Source of the DNA: Micromonospora cremea | GTDB lineage: Bacteria > Actinomycetota > Actinomycetes > Mycobacteriales > Micromonosporaceae | Reading direction: 5' to 3' | NCBI RefSeq assembly: GCF_900143515.1 | Contig: NZ_FSQT01000001.1 | Location: forward strand, 2,604,001 to 2,668,000 | Length of the DNA: 64,000 nucleotides | Translations under genes and position numbers: made by a program | Notes under the pieces: model-generated | Databases searched by the model: none | The model's input: only the letters and a program-made list of their open reading frames with translations | Told to the model about the DNA's origin: nothing | In this document: positions 42,776 through 58,797 of the stretch, piece by piece | Layout of the letters: each line of letters begins with the position of its first letter | Numbering within the stretch: position 1 is the stretch's first letter

Positions 42776-42874
42776 CGGTCCGACGACCCGTCCTGATGGC
42801 GTCCCGACCCCGGCCCACATGTCTGCCATCGCCGCGGGTAGATCGGAGCGCACCGAGACGAGGCGAGGTGAACG

Positions 42875-44026
42875 ATGGCGGGATCGTGGTTGCTGGGCTC
42901 CGGTGTCGGCGCGCCAGGTGAACGCCCGACGGCGGTGCTGGTGGCGGTCCATCAGCAGGACGAGGCCGGCGACAGCGGACCGGGCACGGAGACGTCCCTG
43001 ACCGAGCTACGCCGGTTGGCCGACACCGACGGCCTGACCGTCGCCGACGCGGTGGTGCAGAACCGGAGCAGACCCGACCCGGCCACCTACGTCGGCTCCG
43101 GAAAGGTCGATGAGTTGACCGCCTTGGCCGAGCGCGCCCACGCAGATGTGGTGATCGCCGACGGCGAGTTGAGCCCCGGGCAGGTCCGCAACCTGGAGGA
43201 ACGGGTCGGAGTTCGGGTCGTCGACCGCACCGCGCTGATCCTGGACATCTTTGCCGAGCACGCGCGTACCAGCGAGGGCCGGGTGCAGGTGGAACTGGCG
43301 CAGATCGCGTACCAGTTGCCCCGCCTGCGCGGCGACGGCCGCTCCATGTCCCGCGTCGGCGGTGGCCGGATGGCCGGCGGCGCCGGAATGGGTGTGCGTG
43401 GTCCCGGTGAGATGCGGTTGGAGACCCAGCGGCGGACGCTGCGCCAGCGGGCCACCCGGCTGCGTCGCAACGCCTCCGAGCTGGCTCGGAGGCGGGAGCG
43501 GGTTCGGGGTCGACGCGCCCGCAACCAGGTGCCCTCGGTCTCCATCACCGGCTACACCAACGCCGGGAAGTCCGCCCTGCTCAACCGGCTCACAGGGGCG
43601 AACGCTGAGGTACAGGACGTCCTGTTCGCCACCCTCGACCCGACCGTGCGCCGGATCGGCACCGGCGAGCTGACCTACACCGTCGTCGACACCGTCGGCT
43701 TCGTCCGTCACCTGCCACACCAGCTCGTCGACGCGTTCCGCTCGACGCTGGAGGAGGTCACCCGCAGCGACCTGACAATGCACGTGGTCGACGCCTCGGC
43801 CCCGGACGCCCTGGACCAGATCACCACCGTCCACGGGGTACTGCACGAGATCGGCGCGGGTTCGGTCCCTGAGCTACTCGTGCTCAACAAAATCGACGTA
43901 GCACCACCGGAATCGGTGCTGGCGCTGCAGCGCGTCTATCCGGACGCGGTGGCGGTCTCGGCGCTGACCGGCGCCGGCATCAATGACCTGCGGGCCACAC
44001 TGGCCGACCAACTGTCGAGTCGTTGA
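42875..44026 (+). CDS. hflX: HflX-family ribosome-associated GTPase (short form)
   Basis: The product is 383 residues, shorter than typical actinobacterial HflX (about 430-500), with most of the difference at the N-terminus. The HflX domain shows DPATYVGSGKVDEL, RTALILDIFAEHARTSEGRVQVELAQ and the glycine loop GVRGPGEMRLETQRR. G domain: G1 GYTNAGKS (226-233), G3 DTVGF, G4 NKID. HflX splits stalled or heat-damaged 70S ribosomes. This may be a second, stress-type copy; the canonical one would lie elsewhere. A hairpin follows its stop. Confidence 0.92.
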   Translation: MAGSWLLGSGVGAPGERPTAVLVAVHQQDEAGDSGPGTETSLTELRRLADTDGLTVADAVVQNRSRPDPATYVGSGKVDELTALAERAHADVVIADGELSPGQVRNLEERVGVRVVDRTALILDIFAEHARTSEGRVQVELAQIAYQLPRLRGDGRSMSRVGGGRMAGGAGMGVRGPGEMRLETQRRTLRQRATRLRRNASELARRRERVRGRRARNQVPSVSITGYTNAGKSALLNRLTGANAEVQDVLFATLDPTVRRIGTGELTYTVVDTVGFVRHLPHQLVDAFRSTLEEVTRSDLTMHVVDASAPDALDQITTVHGVLHEIGAGSVPELLVLNKIDVAPPESVLALQRVYPDAVAVSALTGAGINDLRATLADQLSSR

Positions 44027-44047
44027 TCCGCCCCCCGACGGCCCCCA

Positions 44048-44062
44048 GCACCGGTCCGGTGC
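44048..44062. terminator. Short hairpin between convergent genes
   Basis: GCACCG and CGGTGC pair around a 3-nt loop between the hflX stop and the convergent methyltransferase stop. The stem is short, so the call is tentative. Confidence 0.4.
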
Positions 44063-44072
44063 AGACGACGGC

Positions 44073-44813
44073 TCATGCCGTCATCGGTCGCCGGTAGACC
44101 GACACGTGGTCGCGGCTGCCATCGGTGAAGGGCCGGGCCGCCCAGTCCTCCCACCGGTGTTCCCGGGCCATCCCCGCCAGCTGCGCCATCAGGTCGAGCT
44201 CGGCAGGCCAGGCGTAGCGGTGATTGGCGGGCAGCAGGTCGACCCCCGTCCCGGTGAGCCGGACCTTCGTGGTGATCATCCGCTGCTCTGCCGGGTGCAG
44301 CAGGGCCGCCTCCAGCATGACCGCGTCTTGCGCGACCTGCACCGGCCGCAGTGCCGCTCCGGCCCGGAACGCGGCCAGGTCCGGCACCCATGCCTCGACG
44401 ACGAAACGACCACCGGGACGCAGGTGCGCGACGGCGTTGCGGAAGCACGCGACCTGCGCCGCCTGGTCCGGCAAGGCGAAGATCGTGTTGAACGCGAGCA
44501 GCACCAGAGCGAATTCGCCCGGCACCCGGGTCACGGCAAAGTCGCCGACGGCCACCTCGATCCGTTCCCCACCCGGCTTCTCCCGTAGCCGAGCAGCCAT
44601 CACCGGGGACCCCTCCACACCCGCGACAGTCAGCCCGCGTTCCTGCAGTGGCAGTGCCAGCCGGCCGGTGCCCACCCCGAACTCGCAGACCGGACCGCCG
44701 TCCGCGAGCTCCACGAGCCGCTCGACCGCCGACGTCGGATCCAGATGCGCGAAGGCATCGTCGTAGACGTCGGCCGGTATGTGCCGGCCGTACTCGCTCG
44801 CGTCGAACGGCAA
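44073..44813 (-). CDS. Class I SAM-dependent methyltransferase
   Basis: The product is 246 residues from the TTG at 44813, which has GGGAGG five bases upstream; longer in-frame starts lack a ribosome site. SAM motif I is VCEFGVGTGRLALPL (about residues 38-52), the acidic loop follows in VAGVEGSP, and motif IV is FALVLLAFNTIFALPD. This is the Methyltransf_25/SAM fold without substrate-defining features. The N-terminal FDASEYGRHIPADVYDDAFA resembles methyltransferases of secondary metabolism or tRNA type alike. It is divergent from the giant carboxylase across a 479-bp gap. Confidence 0.87.
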   Translation of the reverse strand: MPFDASEYGRHIPADVYDDAFAHLDPTSAVERLVELADGGPVCEFGVGTGRLALPLQERGLTVAGVEGSPVMAARLREKPGGERIEVAVGDFAVTRVPGEFALVLLAFNTIFALPDQAAQVACFRNAVAHLRPGGRFVVEAWVPDLAAFRAGAALRPVQVAQDAVMLEAALLHPAEQRMITTKVRLTGTGVDLLPANHRYAWPAELDLMAQLAGMAREHRWEDWAARPFTDGSRDHVSVYRRPMTA

Positions 44814-44924
44814 CGGTGCCTCCCGGGCATGGTGCGGCCCGCAGGCCGACGGGCGCTCGCACAAGATGCCCACATTTAGCCCATTAAAACCGAAACACCC
44901 GACCCGGGCACGCCCCGCCACCGG

Positions 44925-44958
44925 GCGCCCCCTGCCGTCGAGCGCCCCCTGCCGTCGA
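44925..44958. repeat. Tandem direct repeat, two exact 17-bp copies
   Basis: GCGCCCCCTGCCGTCGA occurs at 44925-44941 and again at 44942-44958 without spacer. The second copy runs into the left arm of the inverted repeat. Confidence 0.85.
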
Positions 44959-45016
44959 TCTAGGGCATATCTTCACTCGCAGAGATCAACTAGCGGTGAT
45001 ATGCCCTAGATCGACG
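44953..45016. repeat. Inverted repeat with perfect 19-bp arms
   Basis: CGTCGATCTAGGGCATATC (44953-44971) is the exact reverse complement of 44998-45016. The loop is 26 nt. Pairing continues outside with a 2-nt bulge through GGCAGGGG. It lies between divergent promoters, not after a gene, so it is not a normal terminator. REP-like element, operator array or RNA hairpin are possible. Confidence 0.85.
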
Positions 45017-45021
45017 CGGCA

Positions 45022-45057
45022 GGGGCGGGCGGGGCGCGGCGGGCGGGCGGGGCGGGG
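45022..45057 (+). other. G-run tract, potential G-quadruplex
   Basis: Seven runs of three or four G (starting at 45022, 45027, 45031, 45041, 45045, 45049 and 45054) occur in 36 nt, mostly separated by one C. The tract is on the carboxylase coding strand about 240 bp upstream of its start and adjoins the right arm of the inverted repeat. Confidence 0.7.
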
Positions 45058-45292
45058 ACGGCGCAGGGGGTGGCGTCGTAGTCGGCGGGGCACGGTGTGT
45101 GACGCTGCCTGGCACGCATTGTGTGTTTGCGGTCCGGCGGCCAAAAACTCTTGTCGGGTTCCTACAACTGAGGGCCGGGTGGTTCGGCGATTGCGCCATG
45201 GCGCTGGCAGCCACCAGACGGAAGGGTGGACCACTGCGGGGAGTCGTCGTCTCCCCGTGAGCAGATCATGGTCTACCAAAGGGGTCAGTCGG

Positions 45293-50752
<5,460 letters not shown>

Positions 50753-50758
50753 GCGTCC

Positions 50759-50792
50759 GGTGGGGCCGCCCCCGCGAGGGGACGGCCCCACC
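50759..50792. terminator. Bidirectional hairpin terminator
   Basis: GGTGGGGCCG (50759-50768) pairs with CGGCCCCACC (50783-50792), and the loop contains a further CCCC/GGGG stem. It separates the convergent carboxylase and permease genes. Confidence 0.85.
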
Positions 50793-50803
50793 GTCGAGCG
50801 GGA

Positions 50804-52660
50804 TCAGGGCACCATCCAGCCGAGGACCGGCGAGCCCTGGAGCGCGACCAGCACACACATGAACAGCAGCAGGAGCAGGCTCCAGCCGAACACCTTGCGG
50901 AAGATCTCCCCCTCCCGGCCGGCCATGCCGACCGCGGCGGCGGCGATGGCCAGGTTCTGCGGGCTGATCATCTTGCCCAGCACCCCGCCGGAGGAGTTGG
51001 CGGCGGCCAGCAACACCGGGTCCAGCCCGGCGCGGGCCGCCGTCTCCACCTGCAACGCCCCGAACAACGCGTTGGCCGAGGTGTCCGAGCCGGTCACCGC
51101 CACGCCGATCCAACCGAGGATCGCCGAGAGGAAGACGAACGCCCCACCGGCGGCGGCCAGGAACGCGCCGAGGGTGTTGGTCTGCCCGGACTGGTTCATC
51201 ACGTACGCCAGGGCGAGCACCGCCATGACGGTGACGATGGCGTACCGCAGCTCGACGTAGGTGCGCCCGTAGGCTCGCAGTGCCCGGCCGGCGGAGACCC
51301 GCAGCACCAACGCGGTGAGCACCCCGGCGAGGATCATCAGCGTGCCGGCGGCGGGCAGCCAGTTGAGGGTGAACGTGGCCGACGACAGCTGGTTGCCGTT
51401 CCCGCCGAGGATGTCCAGGCCGGGCCAGGCGAACTTCACCGTCCACGGCTCGTTGGCCAGGGCGTCCTTCACCGGCCCGAGATTGGCGATGGAGAAGATC
51501 GCGATGATGATCAGGTAGGGCGCGTACGCGCGGGCCACCTCCGCGGGGGTGTCGGCGACCCGGGGGGCGTCCGATCGGTGCGTGCCGCTGTCGGCCGGGT
51601 CCCGGTGCTCCCCTGGACTGTCGTGCGAGACCAGCGGGTCGCCCGGCGGGGTCTCGCCGCCGGGGCCGTCGAGCGACGGTGCGGCGGCGGTGGTCGTACC
51701 GGAGCGGCGACCGGCGGTGGCGCGGACGGCGCCGGGGTCGGCGAGCTCGGCCTCGGCGGGCTCGCGGGCGGCGGGCACGCTCGCCGCCTCCGGCTCGCGG
51801 CCCAGATCGGCGGGGGTTACCGGGCGCCAGACGCGGATCAGCAGCACGACGGCGGCGGCCGAGACCAGCGCGGCGACGATGTCGGTCAGCGGCACGGAGA
51901 TGTAGTTCGCGGCGACGAACTGCGCCAGGCCGAACGTCACGCCGGCGACCAGCGCGGCGGGCCAGGTCTGCCGGATACCGCGCCGTCCGTCCACCAGGGC
52001 CACCAGCAGCAGGGGTACGACCACCGCGAGGATCGGCGTCTGCCGGCCGATCATCGCGCCGAGGGTGTCCACGGTGAGCCGGGAGTCGTCGTTGACGCCG
52101 CTGGTGACGGTGGCCAGGGTGACGACCGGGGTGGCGAGCGCGCCGAACGCCACCGGCGCCGTGTTGGCCAGCAGCGCCACCGAGGCGGCGTGGATCGGTC
52201 GGAAGCCGAGCGCCATCAGCATCACCACGGTGATGGCGACCGGGGTGCCGAACCCGGCCAGCGCCTCCAGCAGCGCGCCGAAGCAGAACGCGATGATGAT
52301 CGCCTGGATCCGCATGTCCGGGCTGACCCGTTCGAACGAGCGACGCAGCACGTCGAAGTGGCCGCTCTCGACGGTGAGGTTGTAGACCCAGATGGCGTTG
52401 AGAACGATCCACAGGATCGGGAAGAAACCGAAGGCGGCGCCCTCGGTGGCCGAGAGCACGGCCTGCCCGACGGGCATGGCGTAGACGGCGATCGCCACCA
52501 CCAGCGCGACCGCGAGCGAGATCAGCCCGGCCAGCCAGGCCTTCACCTTCAGCACGCCGAGCAGGACGAAGAGGGTGAGCAGGGGCAGGACGGCGAAGAT
52601 GGCCGAGAGTGCGACGGAATCACTGACGGGATCGGTGACGACTGTGAACTGGTCGAACAT
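50804..52660 (-). CDS. L-lactate/glycolate permease, LldP/GlcA family
   Basis: The product is 618 residues with about 13 hydrophobic helices of the LctP family, which imports lactate and glycolate with protons. Family segments include TVESGHFDVLRRSFERVSPDMR, LLEALAGFGTPVAITVVML and the C-terminal SSGGVLGKMISPQNLAIAAAAVG. A hydrophilic Pro/Ala/Asp insertion of about 85 residues (near 275-360) lies in a cytoplasmic loop and is longer than in E. coli LldP. It is the last gene of the leftward glycolate operon, so glycolate is the likely substrate here. Confidence 0.92.
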   Translation of the reverse strand: MFDQFTVVTDPVSDSVALSAIFAVLPLLTLFVLLGVLKVKAWLAGLISLAVALVVAIAVYAMPVGQAVLSATEGAAFGFFPILWIVLNAIWVYNLTVESGHFDVLRRSFERVSPDMRIQAIIIAFCFGALLEALAGFGTPVAITVVMLMALGFRPIHAASVALLANTAPVAFGALATPVVTLATVTSGVNDDSRLTVDTLGAMIGRQTPILAVVVPLLLVALVDGRRGIRQTWPAALVAGVTFGLAQFVAANYISVPLTDIVAALVSAAAVVLLIRVWRPVTPADLGREPEAASVPAAREPAEAELADPGAVRATAGRRSGTTTAAAPSLDGPGGETPPGDPLVSHDSPGEHRDPADSGTHRSDAPRVADTPAEVARAYAPYLIIIAIFSIANLGPVKDALANEPWTVKFAWPGLDILGGNGNQLSSATFTLNWLPAAGTLMILAGVLTALVLRVSAGRALRAYGRTYVELRYAIVTVMAVLALAYVMNQSGQTNTLGAFLAAAGGAFVFLSAILGWIGVAVTGSDTSANALFGALQVETAARAGLDPVLLAAANSSGGVLGKMISPQNLAIAAAAVGMAGREGEIFRKVFGWSLLLLLFMCVLVALQGSPVLGWMVP

Positions 52661-52703
52661 GGGTCACCTCGACGCTCGGAGACGGTGGCGGGTGAGTTGG
52701 GCC

Positions 52704-54143
52704 CTACAGCAACTCCTCCACCGGCCGGGCGCGGAGGGAGGCGTCGAGGACCTGGGCGGTGTGGGCCAGCGCGATGTCGCCGCCGGCGCGGGTCACCGCG
52801 GCGGCGACCTGCATGAGGCAGCCGGGGTTGGCGGTGACGAGCAGCCGCGCCCCGGTGGCCAGTACGGTGCGGGCCTTGCGGTCGCCGAGTTCGGCGGCCG
52901 GCCCGGGGTGGAGCACGTTCCAGATCCCGGCCGACCCGCAGCAGATCTCCGGGTCGGCGATCTCCCGCAGCTCCAGCCCGGGAATGTCGCGCAGCAGCCG
53001 GCGGGGCTGGGCGCGGACGCCCTGGGCGTGGGCCAGGTGGCAGGCGTCGTGATAGGCGACGGTCACCGGCAGCGGGTGCCGGGTGGCGACCGGGCCCAGC
53101 TCGTCGAGGAGTTCGGACAGGTCACGCACCTTGCCGGCGAAGTCGGCGGCGAGCGCGGCGTAGCGAGGATCGTCCCGGAGCAGGTCACCGTACTCCTTGA
53201 GGGTGGAGCCGCAGCCGGCCGCGTTGACCACGAAGAAGTCGATGCCAGCGGCGGCGAACGTGTCGAGCATTCGGCGGGCGAAGCGCTGCGCCTCCGCCTC
53301 GCGTCCGTTGTGCACGCTCAGCGCGCCACAGCAGCCCTGCCGGTCCGGCAGGATGACCACGTCGCAGCCCTCGGCGGCGAGCACCCGGGCGGTGGCGGCG
53401 TTGACCTCGGGAAAGAACGCGCCCTGTACGCAGCCGGTGAGCATGCCGACCACGGCCCGCCGGGGGCCGACCGCGGGCACCCGCTGCGGTGGGCGTGCCG
53501 GCCGGCGGAGTCGGGGAGCGAGAGACTCCAGCGCCGCCAGGGTGGGCGCCAGCCGGGGCAGCAGCCCGGTCCGCTGGACCAGGCGACGCACTCCGCTGGC
53601 CTGGTACGCCCGCAGCGGACCGCGCAGCAGCCGCAGCCGCCGCCGGTACGGGAAGATCGCGAAGATCGCCGCCCGCAGCGCCCGCTCCCGGGGCCCGCGA
53701 TGGTGCCGGCGTTCGACCTGCTGCCGGGTGTCCTCGATGAGCCGGTCGTAGCGGACGCCGGACGGGCAGGCGGTGACGCAGGACATGCAGCCGAGGCACT
53801 GGTCGAAGTGGGTGACCATCGAGTCGGACAGCGGCTCGCCCTCCAGGCCCTCCTTCATCAGGTAGATCCGCCCGCGCGGCGAGTCCATCTCCTCGCCCCA
53901 CAGCACGTAGGTGGGGCAGGTGGGCAGGCAGAAGCCGCAGTGCACACAGTCCGAGACCAGCTCGGCGGCCGGCGGGTGGTGCGCGTCGAACGCGCCTACG
54001 CCGGGCGGTTGGCCGGCCAGGCCGAGCACGTCACGCGGCCCGCTGGCCGGGCGGGTTCCGCCCGGGGAGGAGAGCGGCGCGGGGACGGAGGGCCGACCGG
54101 TGCTCGTCAGGTCGCGGGGGTCGGGCTGCTGGGGAACGGACAT
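52704..54143 (-). CDS. glcF: Glycolate oxidase iron-sulfur subunit GlcF
   Basis: The product is 479 residues from ATG 54143, with GGGAGGG upstream and 1 nt after the glcE stop. Two 4Fe-4S ferredoxin motifs lie at C66/C69/C72/C76 and C116/C119/C122/C126. Two CCG domains (GCVQGAFFPEVN and YHDACHLAHAQGV, ending CCGSAG) follow, as in GlcF, LldE and HdrD. It passes electrons from GlcD/GlcE to the quinone pool. The first 55 residues are a Pro/Ser-rich extension not seen in E. coli GlcF. The permease gene follows 43 bp downstream. Confidence 0.92.
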   Translation of the reverse strand: MSVPQQPDPRDLTSTGRPSVPAPLSSPGGTRPASGPRDVLGLAGQPPGVGAFDAHHPPAAELVSDCVHCGFCLPTCPTYVLWGEEMDSPRGRIYLMKEGLEGEPLSDSMVTHFDQCLGCMSCVTACPSGVRYDRLIEDTRQQVERRHHRGPRERALRAAIFAIFPYRRRLRLLRGPLRAYQASGVRRLVQRTGLLPRLAPTLAALESLAPRLRRPARPPQRVPAVGPRRAVVGMLTGCVQGAFFPEVNAATARVLAAEGCDVVILPDRQGCCGALSVHNGREAEAQRFARRMLDTFAAAGIDFFVVNAAGCGSTLKEYGDLLRDDPRYAALAADFAGKVRDLSELLDELGPVATRHPLPVTVAYHDACHLAHAQGVRAQPRRLLRDIPGLELREIADPEICCGSAGIWNVLHPGPAAELGDRKARTVLATGARLLVTANPGCLMQVAAAVTRAGGDIALAHTAQVLDASLRARPVEELL

Positions 54144-54144
54144 C

Positions 54145-55431
54145 TCAGATCCCTCCCACGAATCGGCCGGGCGCGAGCCGGGCATCGGGGTCGAAGCGCT
54201 CCTTGACCCGGCGCATCAGTGCCAGACCGTCGACGGGTCCCCACAGGTCGACCCGGTCCCGCACGGGCGGGGGCGCGGTGAGCACCACGGCGTGCCCGGC
54301 GACGGCGGCGCTCGCCGTCCGCAGCGCGTCGACCAGGTCGGCGACCCGCTGCGGGTCGGCCGTGCCGGGCAGCCCGGCGTAGAGCACTCCGACGCCGGCC
54401 GAGCCGCGCAGCGCGAGCGGCAGGCCGCGCCGGTCGGCCGCGGCCCGGGCGTCGGCCAGCAGCCGGGGTACGCCGGAGAGCGCTGCGGTCAGCTTCAGCC
54501 CGGTGTCGCCGTCCCGCCACGGGTACCGGCCCCAGCCGTCCGGAGGCTCGTCGGACGCGGTGGCGTCGACGCCGAGCAGCCGGCGGGTCGCCTCCGCGCG
54601 GGCGGCCACCCCGGCCGCGGTGCCCTCCAGCAGCACCGTCACCGCCGCTCCCCCACCGGCCGGCGCGTCCAGCTCCAGCGCGGTGGGCACGAGCTGCGCG
54701 GCGCGTACGCTGCCGGCGAGCCGACCCGCCTCGGCCGGGTCGTCGGTCCGGCGGGTGACGTACGCGACCGCGGGCGGCAGCGGGTGCAGCCGGAACGCGC
54801 ACTCGGTGATCAGCCCGAGCGTGCCGTACGCGCCGGTGACCAGCTTGGCCAGGTCGTAGCCGGCGACGTTCTTGACCACCTTGCCGCCGGCGTGCGCGAT
54901 CACGCCGTCGGCGCGGACCATGGTGACCCCGATGATCAGGTCGCGCACCGTGCCGTAGAGCATCCGGCGGGGCCCGCTGGCGTTGGTGGCGACCATCCCG
55001 CCGACCGTGCCGCCGGGCAGCGCCGCGTCGAGGGCGAGCTGCTGGCGGGCGCCGGCCAGGGTGGCGGCCAGCTCGTCGAGGCGGGTGCCGGCCCGGACCA
55101 CGGTGATCAGGTCACCGGCGGCGTGCTCGACCACCCCGGCCAGCGCGGTGGTGTCGAGGATGAGGTCGAGTCGCGAGGGTGGGCCTCCCCACGACTGCTT
55201 CGTGGCGGCGCCGCGGACCGTCACCGCGAGGTCGAGGGCGGCGGCCGTCCGCAGCAGGGCCGCGGCCCCGGCGGTGTCGCGGGGTGCGGCGACGTAGCGC
55301 GCGGGCACCCCGGCGATCACGTCGTGCTCGCCGGCCGGCCGGACCGACTCGGAGCCGTCCGAGCGCCGGCCGTCGGTCGTGGTCTCTCCGGCGGCGGCGC
55401 GGAGCCGGTCGAGGATCGCGTCGGTGGGCAT
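54145..55431 (-). CDS. glcE: Glycolate oxidase FAD-binding subunit GlcE
   Basis: The product is 428 residues. A PCMH FAD-binding domain fills the first half (VTVRGAATKQSWGGPPSRLDL, GGTVGGMVATNASGPRRMLYG). The C-terminal part is reduced relative to GlcD, ending with the RFDPDARLAPGRFVGGI segment typical of GlcE. It is a non-catalytic or electron-transfer partner in the GlcDEF complex. Its ATG overlaps the glcD stop by one base (TGATG), so translation is coupled. Confidence 0.92.
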   Translation of the reverse strand: MPTDAILDRLRAAAGETTTDGRRSDGSESVRPAGEHDVIAGVPARYVAAPRDTAGAAALLRTAAALDLAVTVRGAATKQSWGGPPSRLDLILDTTALAGVVEHAAGDLITVVRAGTRLDELAATLAGARQQLALDAALPGGTVGGMVATNASGPRRMLYGTVRDLIIGVTMVRADGVIAHAGGKVVKNVAGYDLAKLVTGAYGTLGLITECAFRLHPLPPAVAYVTRRTDDPAEAGRLAGSVRAAQLVPTALELDAPAGGGAAVTVLLEGTAAGVAARAEATRRLLGVDATASDEPPDGWGRYPWRDGDTGLKLTAALSGVPRLLADARAAADRRGLPLALRGSAGVGVLYAGLPGTADPQRVADLVDALRTASAAVAGHAVVLTAPPPVRDRVDLWGPVDGLALMRRVKERFDPDARLAPGRFVGGI

Positions 55432-56903
55432 CAGAACGCCTCCGCCAGGCCGGCCTCCTGCGCCGGATGGACCCCCTTGCGTCGACCGGGGATCTCACCG
55501 CAGAGCCGGGGCGTCGGGAAGACCTTGCCGGGGTTCGCCAGACCGGCCGGGTCGAACGCGCAGCGCAGCAACTGCATGGTGTCCAGGTCGTCGTCGGTGA
55601 ACATCCGCGGCATGTACTTCGCCTTGTCCATGCCGACGCCGTGCTCACCGGTGATCGACCCACCGTGGCTCACGCAGAGGTCGAGGATCGCGCCGGAGAC
55701 CTCCTCGGCGCGTTCGGTCTGCCCGTCGACGGCCGCGTCGAAGAGGACGAGCGGGTGCAGGTTGCCGTCGCCGGCGTGAAAGACGTTGGCGACCCGGATG
55801 CCGCGTTCGGCGGAGAGCTCACCGATGCGGCGCAGCACCGCGGGCAGGGCGGTGCGCGGGATGACCCCGTCCTGGACGATGTAGTCGGGGCTGATCCGCC
55901 CGACGGCGGCGAACGCGGACTTGCGGCCCTTCCAGAACAGCGCCCGCTCGGCGTCGTCGGCGGCGATCCGAATCTCGAACGCCCGGTTGTCCCGGCAGAG
56001 CCGTACCACCTGGTCGAACTGGGCGGCCACCTCCGGTTCCGGCCCGTCCAGCTCGACGATGAGCACGGCGCCGGCACCGGCCGGGTAGCCACAGTGCACG
56101 GCCTCCTCGGCGGCGGAGATGGCGAGCGCGTCCATCATCTCCACCGCCGCCGGCACCACCCCCGCCGCGATGATCGCCGAGGTCGCCGCGCCAGCCTGGT
56201 CGGTGCTCTCGAAGGCGGCCAGCAGGGTGCGCACCGACTCGGGCAACCGGGTCAGCCGCACGGTCACCTCGGTGGCGATGCCGAGGGTGCCCTCGGAGCC
56301 GACGAACGCTCCGAGCAGGTCGTAGCCGGGGGCGTCGGGCGCCCGGCCGCCGAGGCGTACCCGATCGCCGTCGGGGGTGACCAGCTCGACGCCCGTGACG
56401 TGGTTGGTCGTGAAGCCGTACTTCAGGCAGTGGGCGCCGCCGGAGTTCTCCGCCACGTTCCCGCCGATGGAGCAAATCTGCTGGCTGGACGGGTCGGGCG
56501 CGTAGTACCAACCGTGCGGGGCGGCGGCCCGGCTGACCGCCAGGTTGATCACGCCGGGCTGCACCACCGCCCGCTCGTCGGACGGCGCGACCTCCAGGAT
56601 CTCCCGCATCTGCGAGGTGACGATCAGGACGCCGTCGGCGTGCGGCAGCGCGCCTCCGGAGAGCCCGGTGCCGGAGCCGCGGGCCACGAACGGGGTGTCG
56701 GCGGCGACGCAGGCGCGGACCACGGCGGCGCACTGCGCGGCATCGGCGGGAAGGGCGACGAGGGCGGGGACCACCTTGTACTGGGCCAGCCCGTCGCACT
56801 CGTAGGTGCGCAGCTGCTGTCGGTCGCTGATCACCCGATCCGCGCCGATGGCGGCCCGCAGGGCGACGGTGAGAGCTTCAAGGTCCATTCTGGCTGTGCT
56901 CAT
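55431..56903 (-). CDS. glcD: Glycolate oxidase catalytic FAD subunit GlcD
   Basis: The product is 490 residues from ATG 56903, with GGAGGTGGG upstream; a far longer open frame upstream runs antisense-like over aceB and is not coding. The FAD-binding motif is FVARGSGTGLSGGALPHADG, the PDPSSQQICSIGGNVAENSGG segment is diagnostic of GlcD, and the C-terminal FAD-oxidase cap ends with SITGEHGVGMDKAKYM and the FDPAGLANPGKVFPTP closing motif. It oxidises glycolate (or D-lactate) to glyoxylate (or pyruvate). It sits between aceB and glcE and forms a continuous operon. Confidence 0.95.
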   Translation of the reverse strand: MSTARMDLEALTVALRAAIGADRVISDRQQLRTYECDGLAQYKVVPALVALPADAAQCAAVVRACVAADTPFVARGSGTGLSGGALPHADGVLIVTSQMREILEVAPSDERAVVQPGVINLAVSRAAAPHGWYYAPDPSSQQICSIGGNVAENSGGAHCLKYGFTTNHVTGVELVTPDGDRVRLGGRAPDAPGYDLLGAFVGSEGTLGIATEVTVRLTRLPESVRTLLAAFESTDQAGAATSAIIAAGVVPAAVEMMDALAISAAEEAVHCGYPAGAGAVLIVELDGPEPEVAAQFDQVVRLCRDNRAFEIRIAADDAERALFWKGRKSAFAAVGRISPDYIVQDGVIPRTALPAVLRRIGELSAERGIRVANVFHAGDGNLHPLVLFDAAVDGQTERAEEVSGAILDLCVSHGGSITGEHGVGMDKAKYMPRMFTDDDLDTMQLLRCAFDPAGLANPGKVFPTPRLCGEIPGRRKGVHPAQEAGLAEAF

Positions 56904-56935
56904 CGCCCACCTCCGCGCGTCGGGTCGGTCGTCGG

Positions 56936-58519
<1,584 letters not shown>

Positions 58520-58797
58520 CGGCTCGCTCCTCACCATGACATGCGTGGTGATCGATTGGACGCGCTCCTGCCGACTGTAGTTCTTGCAGTTCGGACCCGC
58601 GACCTGAGCGACGACACAGTCGCCGGGAGCGGTCGACCCGGTGCGGCGAACGGCGCCTCAGGCGCGGCGAGCGGCAAATGAGCCGCGAGGCGGCGAGAGC
58701 CGGGTGCGGCCCGCGACGCCGGCCCGGCGGCCGCCACGTTCAGCCGCCGTTAATCTCCACGTCGGTATGCTGCGGCCGCGGATGGAAGCGGGGGGCG

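Larger units (their letters stand above)
44814..45292. other. Divergent intergenic region with repeats
   Basis: These 479 bases hold no supported gene. They contain a tandem 17-bp direct repeat, a long inverted repeat and a G-run tract listed separately, then about 230 bases of lower GC leading to the carboxylase start. GGGGTC at 45281 is a plausible ribosome site for the GTG at 45293. Confidence 0.6.

Noticed and set aside
44996..45292. In-frame N-terminal extension of the carboxylase
   Set aside because: The extra codons are Arg/Gly-rich and cross the inverted repeat and G-run tract. Biotin-carboxylase homology begins exactly at the GTG at 45293, which has its own ribosome site.
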